A stretch of 64,000 bases of DNA, from NCBI RefSeq assembly GCF_048544455.1, contig NC_133538.1:146786422-146850421 (forward strand), read 5' to 3'. Numbering within the stretch: position 1 is the first letter of the stretch; the number at the start of each line of letters is the position of its first letter. The translations under genes were made by a program, and so were the position numbers. Under the pieces are notes generated by a model, which did no database searches, was not told the origin of the DNA, and saw nothing but the letters and a program-made list of their open reading frames with translations. This DNA comes from Silene latifolia (taxonomy: Eukaryota > Streptophyta > Magnoliopsida > Caryophyllales > Caryophyllaceae). Below are positions 56,052 to 64,000 of this stretch, piece after piece.

Positions 56052-56862
56052 AGACCCCCATTACCCGTTTTATTATTATGTTGTATTATTGTTGTGAGTT
56101 TTTATTATGTTGTACTAGCTAGTTGTTGTGTGTTTTGTGCTTGTTTTATTATGTGAGGTGTGTTAGTTGACACCTTAGCTTTGACAAGTTGTAGACTCGT
56201 CGAGCTTTATTTGTTGTTGAAATTGTAATCCCTCCCATTATTAATTGAATAAGAGGTCTGCCCAAGTCGAAAATTGTGAACGCTTGTTTCTTCCATCCGT
56301 TTGGTGAAGGCAATTCAATTCGAATCGCCTTAAACAATTGCACTTGGAAAAGTGGTATTTTGTGGAAAGGGAGAAAGGCTCATATTTGTATTTTTGTGGG
56401 GAAAGGGAATGGTTTTCCCTTTTCTCCTTTTTGATGGGGATGTTTTTGTATGTGGGTAATGTTTTTTTTTATTGTGGGGATGGTTGTATCCTCCTTGTGT
56501 AAGGAAGGACTGCCTACGTATTCACCCGAAGAGGTGAAATCAAACCATGATCGTAGTTCGAAATGTTTTGTGAATTTGAATTGGGTTTTGTGGTTGTATC
56601 CCTCGGGCATAAGAGGGACTGCCTACGTATCCACCTGAAGAGGTGAAATCAAACCATGCTCGTAGTTCAGGGGGTTTGTTGTTTTAGTGCAAATGGACGT
56701 TGCCTTTGACAGATCAAAGGACATTTGAAACGGGCAAGGTGCCGCAGCTTAGACTCGATAAAACATGCAATTTCAAATCAGAACACGTTGAGGAACTTGA
56801 CTTGAAAAGGGTTGAGGTCGTTGCTAGCTGTAAAACTAGGCTAAGCCGTTGGTTGCCATGGT
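56052..56862 (-). other. Region between outer Tat integrase and antisense ORF, with two conserved boxes
   Basis: Non-coding. On the minus strand two boxes read CGTAGTT...GGTTTGATTTCACCTC...TACGTAGGCAG-like words, at 56669-56600 and 56560-56490, 109 bp apart: a tandem duplication of the box found once after inner Tat pol. Oligo-T/G-rich sequence at 56050-56240 is probably the 3' end of the antisense transcript. Confidence 0.6.
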
Positions 56863-57930
56863 TCAAGGGTAGTATTTCTTGAGTTTGTCTAGGTTGGTCG
56901 GGTTTGTAAAGTCCTCCCCATCTAGGTCACTCAGTCTCACTGCGCCCCCCGAAAGTATTTTCTTGACCAGGTATGGCCCGGCCCAGTTGGGTTTGAATTT
57001 TCCCCTCGGATCGACGAGTAATGGTGTTCGAACTGACTTGAGGACCAAGTCGCCCTCCCGGATGTTTCTGGGTTTAAACTTTTTGTTGAATGCCCGTTGT
57101 ATACGTCGTTGGTATAGCTGGACGTTGTGCAAGGTGTTGAGTCGTCGTTCGTCTAGAAGAGTGAGTTGTTCGTACCTTCGACGGGTCAATTCCGCCTCAG
57201 GGACTTGACTCTCCAGTAGGATGCGTAGAGATGGGACCTCTAACTCCACCGGTTGAACTGCCTCCATACCGTATGCTAGGTAGAAGGGTGTGGCGCCTGT
57301 CGGTGTTCGAATGGAGGTTCGGTATCCCTAGAGTGCGAATGGGAGTTTGCTGGTCCAATCGCGGTAGTTGTCTTGCATTTTCTTGATAATGGTGACAAGA
57401 GTTTTGTTTGCTGCATCCACCGCTCCGTTAGTTTGGGGACGGTAGGGGGATGATCGATGTCGTTTGATCTTGTATTTGTCCAGCAAAGCTTGAGTTTCCG
57501 CCCGGAAGTGAGAGACTTGATCGCTGATGATTTCATGGGGTACCCCATATCGGCAGATGATGTTGTTTTGAATGAACTTGGCCACTTGTTTGGCGGTCAA
57601 GACTGCATATGACTGTGCTTCTACCCATTTGGTAAAGTAGTCGATGGCGACGAGGACGAAGCAATGCCCCTTGGTGCCTATCGGGTTGACTTTCCCGATG
57701 ATGTCGATGCCCTAGGTTGAGAAAGGCCAGGGTGATGTCATGGTGTACAAAAGGGATGGTGGCATGTGTTTTATGATGGCGAAGATTTGGCAATTGTGGC
57801 AATGTTTGACGTAGTTACGGCAATCGGCTTCCATGGTGGTCCAGTAGTAACCTAGTCGCATGATTTTCCGTGTAAGCATCATTGCACTCATGTGAGGGCC
57901 ACATTCTCCGTCGTGAACCTCTCCCATGAC
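56863..57930 (-). pseudogene. Outer Tat integrase (stops, catalytic Glu changed to Asp)
   Basis: HHCC domain near 57930-57785 (HDGECGPHM, HCHNCQ). TAG codons at 57712-57714 and 57328-57330 occur where the inner copy has Trp. First catalytic D in GIDIIG (about 57705), second in IISDQVSHF (about 57530). The third catalytic position reads NGAVDAANK (Asp codon 57417-57415), whereas the inner Tat has Glu. C-terminal domain KPNWAGPYLVKKILSGGA and LDKLKKYYP end at 56863. Dead by stops and probably by the substitution. Confidence 0.9.
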
Positions 57931-60165
57931 TTTCTTGGCTTTGTGATGGTCAATGCAAAGGAGGAGAATTCCTTGGGGTGTTCTTTTGTATAGTTGATTT
58001 TGGTTTATCACAAATTGTGATGCAAGTAAACGGATGGCTCTTTGTCCTCTTTGATTAGAGTTGGGAGGGAATTCGTTTTTGGTTTTGTAATTGAGGATGG
58101 ATTGGTACCAAGGTTCATCATGGCTTTCCTCGTCGTCGATAATGGCACAAACGTGAGCTGGCTCGCTCCGTCTTTCGACACATAGGGGCATTGACGTCAT
58201 GTCGTCAGGTATGTTGACGAGCGCGGCAAGTGTTGCCAGGGCATCAGCAAATTGATTTTCCTCTCGTGGCAAGTGGAAGTAGTCGATTTGGTCAAAGAAA
58301 TCGGCCTCTTGATTGATCTTCGCTCGGTAGGGAGCTAAGCTGTCAGACCGGATTTTCCATGATCCGGATACCTGATTGATGATGAGTGAGGAATCGTCGT
58401 GGACCCTCAGTCTCTTGATGCCAAGTGTGATGGTTGCTTGTAGGTCGATGAGACATGCTTCGTATTCAGCGGCATTGTTGGTGACGGTGGAGTCTAGCTT
58501 GACCGGGATTGGAACATGTTCTCCTTCTGGTGATATTAGAAGGATTCCTACCGCGAAGCCTCTCAGATTAGATGCACCATCAAAGTATAGGTCCCATACG
58601 TCGGAGTCGGCACAAAGGATGTCTTTGTCAGGAAGTGACCATGTGTCGGTCGTTAGAGCCTCGTTAACGGGATTTTCTGCTAGGAAATCGGCAACTACTC
58701 TTCCCTTGATGACCTTGAGGGGTACGAATTTGAGATCATACTCAGACAGCATGAGTGTCCACCTAGACAGCCTTCCATTTAGTACGGGTTTTTCGAAGAT
58801 GTATTTAACCGAGTCCATCTTGGAGTAGATGTGGACCGAGTAGCTGAGCATGTAATACCGCAACTTCTTTGTTGACCATACTAGGGCAAGGCATGTCATT
58901 TCCAGTTGGGTATACCTCGTCTCGTACTCAATGAACCTTTTGCTGATGTAGTAGATGGCTCGCTCTTCGTTGCCAACTGTTTGTGCTAGCATTGCTCCCA
59001 TGGCCGTGTTGGTAACAGTCAGGTATAGGGATAGAGGAATCCCCGGTTGAGGTGGCATGAGGACAAGAGGTTTGGATAGGATTTTCTTTATCCTGTCGAA
59101 CGCCTTTTGACAGTCGTCGTCCCAATCGGTGTGATCGGAGGCACGAAGCTTTTTGAATATTGGTTCACAAATCATAGTAAGCTTGGCAATGAACCGGCTG
59201 ATGTATTGGACCTGACCGAGAAATCCCCGAATCTCCTTCTCGTTCCTAGGCTGAGGCATTTGTTGAAGGGCTTTGATTTTGGTTAGATCAATCTCAATGC
59301 CTCTTTTGCTGACGACATGTCCCAAGAGTTTTCCGGAGGTGACCCCGAATGCACACTTCTGAGGATTTAGTCTCATGTTATATTTCCGCAGACGAGTGAA
59401 GAATTTCCGGAGGGCACTGATGTGGTCGTCCCGTTCTTTCGATTTGACGATCATGTCATCGACATACACCTCTACCTCCTTGTGCATCATATCATGTAGG
59501 AGAGTGGTAGCGGTTCTTTGATAGGTTACCCCGGCGTTGATTAGGCCGAAAGGCATGACCGTGTAGCAATATATACCCCACTGTATAGTGAACGCAGTTT
59601 TGTGCATGTCTTCCTCAGCCATTTTAATCTGGTTGTACCCAGCATACCCGTCCATGAATGATAGGAGAGCATGCTCAGCGGTGTTGTCCACCAGAATGTC
59701 GACATGTGGCAAAGGGAAGTCGTCTTTTGGACTCGCCTTGTTCAGATCCATGAATTCGACGCAAACCCGAATTCTCCTGTCTTTCTTCGGTACAGGAACA
59801 ATGTTGGCCACCCAATCCGAGTATTCGGACACTTTGATGAACCCAGCCTTGAACTGTTTGTCCACTTCTTCCTTGATTTTTAGGGCCCACTCCGGACGCA
59901 TCCGGCGTAGCTTCTGTTTCACAGGTTTAGCTCCGGGTTTAATGGGTATCCGGTGCTCTGCAATTTCTCTGTCAATCCCACGCATATCTCTGTAAGACCA
60001 GGTGAACACGTCCTTATATTCGTGGAGGAGGTCAATGAACTGTTGTCTTTCCGAGGGGTCCAGGGTTGTCCCTATCCTAAGTTCTTGAGGTGTATTGTCG
60101 GTTCCTACGTTAATAGGTTTGGTCTCCTCAATGATGGGGGTTCTGGTTTCCCGTTTGTCAAGTTC
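57931..60165 (-). pseudogene. Outer Tat reverse transcriptase, RNase H and archaeal-like RNase H
   Basis: Long open frame from about 60163 through 57712. RT motifs: VCVEFMDLN (usual form VCVDFRDLN, so two changes), LLSFMDGYAGYNQIKM, MPFGLINAGVTYQR, YVDDMIVKSKE. RNase H: AMLAQTVGNEERAIYYISKR and CLALVWSTKKL. Second RNase H: YFDGASN, NNAAEYEACLIDL, LPREENQFADALATLAAL. This is the best-preserved coding region in the window. An in-frame TAA near 60166 separates it from the linker. Confidence 0.92.
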
Positions 60166-61089
60166 TTAGGCTAAGTGAGGTGGGTAGTCACTCAAGTCAA
60201 ATTCCTCATTGTCATTCAGAATTGCATTGCAGTTAAATTGAGACGAGTCATAAGCAAACTTAGCGTTCATTAAGTTGACACAAGCGAAAAGCTCGGAAAG
60301 AACAGACATCTCGTGGTCAATTAGAGGCGACACAACAGAGGAAGTGGCCCCTGGAACAGGCTCCAGGTTTTCACCATTCATGAGAGTGGGGGTGACCCTA
60401 GTAAACTCGGCCTCTGAATCAGCCACGACTTTGTGATAAAATAGTGGGAAGGGGACCTTGACTGGGACATCAGGAGTGTTAGGAGCTATGGCAGACTCTG
60501 ACTCCGACTTAGACTCAGACTCAGATCCTCCTTCATTTCCCTCCTTTAACATAGGGCCTTCTCCAGTTGTTATCTTGAGAATGCGGCCTTGGCGATCGGT
60601 CCACTTGACAGTCTTCCTCTAGCCTTGGGTAGCTTTCTCCGGGTCACTATCGGAGATCAAGGCGGTTGGATCAAATTGATTGTCCTTCAGGGCGATGTTG
60701 ATGATGTCCTTATAGTCGAGGTGTTTGACGTTATCTTCCCCGAAGAGGAGTGTGACAGCTTGTCCGTCAAGGCATGGTGACGGCTTGGACTCAGTTGATG
60801 CATCTTCGATGTTGTCGGGGATAAAGTAGCAGTCCTGGAAGACTTCCACTCCCGGGTACCTAGCCTTCGCCACAGAGTCATAGATCGGTTCCGGAAAGCC
60901 ATGGTAGAGTTCGGACTCTCCTTCGAGGACAAAGTATCCGTTGAGAGTCAGGTGGTAGGGACGGAGGATAACCCCGTGCTTCTTGCATTTTCGAACTAGG
61001 AGGTTCATCTCCCGGATATCTTTGTCAGTAGGTTCGTACCCCAGCCCAAAGGGAATGTTGGGGACCTTAGCCTGTTTCAAGGGAGGCAT
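60166..61089 (-). pseudogene. Outer Tat protease-RT linker
   Basis: Carries MPPLKQAKVPNIPFGLGYEP, YHLTLNGYFVLEGESELYHG and FPEPIYDSVAKARYPGVEVF, then a frame change near 60610 and a Ser/Glu repeat (SESESKSESES) at about 60520-60485, the same arrangement as in the inner Tat. No enzymatic domain recognised. Confidence 0.65.
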
Positions 61090-61095
61090 TGGGTC

Positions 61096-62075
61096 CTATA
61101 GTGGATTGAGCGGCAAACCCGGAAAGTAACCCTGACGCATCATGATAAAGTTGACCGTGAGGTTGGTGAACGGGTCACACTCAGAGGTCGCCGATTCATC
61201 AGTTATGGCGTTCACGGCTTGGAAACCCCACATTTTATTGTCGTCCTCCTCAATGGCATGGGAGGCTATCCCCCTTCTCATAACTGCTTTGATTGGGGAA
61301 GCGGGAATCGTGATTGTTTTCCCGTTGAAGGGGACCCTGATCTTCTGGTGGAGCGTTAATGTGACCGCCTTGACGGCGTGAATCCAGGGACGTCCCAGGA
61401 GCATGTTGAAGGACGCGTCGATGTCGACCACTTGAAAACTGGTTTGTCTTTCTAAGGGTCCGGTTGCGACGGTCAAAGTGACTAGCCCAGCGACCTTGCG
61501 ACGAGTGCTGTCGTAGGCACGTACTCCTTGATTCGTTGGGATCAAATCAGATTCCTTGACACCCAGCCAGTGGGCATTTTTGAGAGGAATGACATTCACG
61601 GCGGAACCGTCATCTACGAGGACCATTGGTATATTCTTCTGCAGGCATTGTACGGTGATGTACAGGGTCAGGTTATGATTGGCTCCGAACGGAGGGATGT
61701 CCTCGTCGGAGAAGACGACCGGGTTATTCAGATCAGGGGCGTCTCTCGTCATGTGCGCCACTATTTCTTCTGGGGAAGAGGTGGAGGGCACGGTTAATTT
61801 TCCCAAGGCCTGCAGCAAGGCCTGTCGTTGCTCAAAAGACGTTGCGATCAGTTGCCAAATTGAGATTTCGGCTTTTGGTTTCTGGAGCTGTTTCAGGATT
61901 GAGTTCTCGGGGGCCTTTGGTTGAGTGTCCACCTCTCGGACGATTTGGTCATTCGTTGTTGGAATGACCATTGGATTGTTCGGGTTTTGATAGGGACGTC
62001 TGGATCGGGTGAGATGTCCGATTTCTTTCGTCCACTTCTCCTTCCCTGGGAGGATATAGACATCCTCAACATCAT
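61096..62075 (-). pseudogene. Outer Tat aspartic protease
   Basis: Frame 61971-61096 includes SFEQRQALLQALGKL, the active site LVDDGSAVNVIPL (about 61625-61585) and FNMLLGRPWIHAVKAV. The D-D-G with S after it is the Tat form of the D-S/T-G motif. Sequence up to about 62075 is coding-like in other frames. The N-terminal gag is missing because the element ends near 62137. Confidence 0.8.
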
Positions 62076-62137
62076 CCCTCCATATGCTGTTAATTTCAGA
62101 GTCTCGAGGATACCTTGGAGGGGTATTCCTCGATATA

Positions 62138-64000
62138 TATAACTACTTAATAAAATTTAAAATTATAAATTAAAATTATGCAAATTCTATAAACATATTA
62201 TGTTCTTCATTACATGGAATTGAACATGTCATGTAGTTCTTCGGGGCTTAGTGCGGACATTTACATCTACTGCAGGTTATATACTTATATATTAAGTAAA
62301 GCAGTAGAACAATTTTTAACTCCGTGCAGTTGAAGTTTTTGCTGTATGTTTCAGGTTTACACGGGATAATTCGTGATCAATGTATCCTGTTATTGTCATT
62401 AAAAAGTGACTTATCCTCCATGCAGTTGTCTACACCCTAATCTATATTCATAGAATATACATTTGTAGAACTATCAGCAAACTTATGGAAATTTTATCCG
62501 ATCAAGATGATAGAGTTATATTGGTATATATATAAACTTTAAAAGTAAAAAGCTAAAATGATAAGAATTTTAAAACAATTGTAGACCACTCAAACGAGTT
62601 GGACGGGTCGGCTGCTGAGGTGGTTCATACATGTTAAACTCGAATACGGGTCAGACTACAAAATTTAAATAATTACTACATGACTTTGATGCAAGGTCTG
62701 CTAGACCACTCAAACGGGCTGGATAGGTCGGCTGGTGAGGCGGTTCATACATGTGAAACTCGAATACGGGTCAAACTAAATATGGATGAGCTTATACGGG
62801 TCACGGGTCGAAAAACTTACATTTTCCAAATGCAAAAAAAAAAAACGACATTTGTACAAACTCACGGTTCATACATGTTAAACTCATTAATAATTTATTC
62901 TACGAAGAAAAACTTACATTTTCCATATGCAAAAAAACTACATTTGTACAAGCTCGCTTACAAACAGAACCCTATTTAGACAGAAAACTAATGTTAAGAA
63001 AGTAAACATAGCTTCTCATTTGCGAAGATACAATTAGAGACGAATCAATATTATAACTCATACAACGTACGGGCACAAATCTAATATTAGTGCAAATTCT
63101 ATCTAATAGAGTTTTATAAGTTATGTACCACTGGGAAATCATAAACTTATATATCTATATATACCATCAAAAGATGTGTATTCTTATAGCTAATATAACT
63201 AATGTGCACTAATGAACAAAACGGAGCAGATAGAATTGCTAAAGACACCAGCATAACAAGGAAGACGAAACTTTCAGAGTTTCAGGTCATCATTCCGCTA
63301 ATACTGGTCATTACATGGAAGATCATGACGCCACTTTAAGTTGCAAGAGCCAAGTAAGCTAATGGAAATGAACAAACCAAAAATGGATAAGCTAATAGCC
63401 CCTGCCCCGCACCCCAAATCCCTTTCGTTTTCATGTTGTAAATAGGCACATTATCTCAAACTGTATGACGGACAGAGAATAATATTACAGATTGTTTTGA
63501 TATCAGGAAACTACCAAAAATCTCATATGAATGAAGCCAGGAAGGATTCCTCATTTTATGTTGTTAAAAGAGTCCTATGCGTCTGTGACAAGGACTGATC
63601 ATTAGTATAGACCTACTTTAAACACCCTGGCTGACTCAAATATTGCTAACTATGATATGTGGACTTAAGTGAAAGGTGTCACTGTGGTCCAATCAGTATC
63701 AATTGAGAACCTAAAACCCATCACTAAAATCATAGGAACAAATACTTGGGGAACGTCGTGAAACTCATTAACCACTTAAGATCAAGGCATGCAGAATAGT
63801 TTTAAGAAATTGTTAGCTCTCCTATAAAGACACATTTCTAAACATTTCTATACCCCTAACTATGCCTCAAAAAATCCGGTCTATGACGAGGAAAGGGGGT
63901 CATGTGTACGCAACCTTTATCCTGTGTTAGAAAGCATAAACAGATTGTTTTAGATTGCCATAGTAAAAATTGCACCGAAAATGCGTAAGCACCCAAATAC
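62138..64000. other. AT-rich flank without recognised genes
   Basis: No domain, rRNA or tRNA seen. Contains two repeated pairs: GACCACTCAAACG-led blocks at 62584 and 62704 (about 80 bp each, ending CGAATACGGGTCA), and ACTTACATTTTCCA-led blocks at 62815 and 62910. The rest (62970-64000) could be intron, UTR or degraded repeat. Confidence 0.5.
62577..62960. repeat. Short direct duplications next to the outer Tat break
   Basis: Block 1: 62580-62660 and 62700-62780, offset 120 bp, sharing GGTTCATACATGT and ACTCGAATACGGGTCA. Block 2: 62812-62885 and 62905-62960, sharing AAAACTTACATTTTCC and ACATTTGTACAA. A third GGTTCATACATGTTAAACTC is at 62866. Together they suggest an old imperfect tandem repeat. 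Confidence 0.7.

Larger units (their letters stand above)
20429..62137 (-). mobile_element. Outer Tat (Ogre/Retand-like) Ty3/gypsy element, nested and 5'-truncated
   Basis: Large minus-strand element. In element order: protease, linker, reverse transcriptase, RNase H, second RNase H and integrase (about 62075 to 56863), conserved boxes (56669-56490), an antisense PMD-like ORF (56051-54595), an antisense multi-exon PMD gene (53543-34007), tandem arrays (about 33740-32048), polypurine tract (31822-31808) and 3' LTR (31807 to 20429). The LTR is split by a Tekay element and the PMD gene by the inner Tat element. Without insertions about 16.9 kb remains; gag, PBS and 5' LTR are missing past about 62137. 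That the PMD gene is part of the element is inferred from its position between pol and the PPT/LTR. Confidence 0.75.

Overview
This window looks like a stretch of intergenic, transposon-packed chromosome from a flowering plant. No ordinary host gene could be identified. Everything recognisable belongs to plant-specific LTR-retrotransposon lineages: Ty3/gypsy Athila, Ty3/gypsy Tat (Ogre/Retand-like), Ty3/gypsy chromovirus of the Tekay/Del type, and Ty1/copia. The repeated 'GTCTTAAGACGG' words and the Retand-like Tat elements with antisense ORFs fit Caryophyllales, perhaps Caryophyllaceae such as Silene, but that placement is inference.

Layout. (1) 1-5729: an Athila-type element on the minus strand (A), with the 3' region at the left edge, a broken gag-protease, a tRNA-Asp primer-binding site and a 1427-bp 5' LTR. 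It sits in the leader of a copia element. (2) 5730-10287: copia leader and PBS, a minus-strand copia LTR, 620 bp of spacer, then a plus-strand LTR of a related copia. (3) 10288-14490: Athila element B on the plus strand (LTR, PBS, gag, protease), cut off inside the protease. (4) 14487-20428: Athila element C on the minus strand (LTR tip, 3' UTR, env-position Athila ORF, protease, gag), joined tail to tail with B.

(5) 20429-about 62137: a large Tat element on the minus strand ('outer Tat'), inserted in the gag of C. Its 3' LTR (20429-31807) is split by a short Tekay element (21378-30316) with 3.5-kb LTRs and only a gag remnant inside. After the LTR come two tandem arrays (73 bp and about 70 bp), then two genes antisense to the element: an eight-exon plant-mobile-domain (PMD) gene (34007-53543) and a second PMD-like ORF (54595-56051). 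Integrase, two RNase H domains, reverse transcriptase and protease follow in minus orientation up to about 62.1 kb, where the element is truncated before gag. The PMD gene is itself split by a second, structurally complete Tat element ('inner Tat', 36034-51940, plus strand) with 2.4-kb LTRs, a tRNA-Arg-type PBS, gag-PR-RT-RH-aRH-IN and its own antisense PMD-like ORF. (6) 62138-64000: AT-rich flank with small repeats.

How it fits together. Every pol, gag and PMD gene here is damaged by stops or frameshifts, so the elements look inactive, although the LTR pairs of the Tekay and inner Tat elements are still very similar (recent insertions). The two most unusual signals are: (a) arrays of the palindrome ACTCGATCGAGT spaced alternately 19-23 and 29-31 bp (about 2 and 3 helical turns), found in the promoter part of the LTR, in the gag-protease coding region and in the 3' region of the Athila family; and (b) a multi-intron PMD gene carried antisense inside a Tat retrotransposon, with a shared GC-rich motif upstream of both antisense genes and in the LTR.
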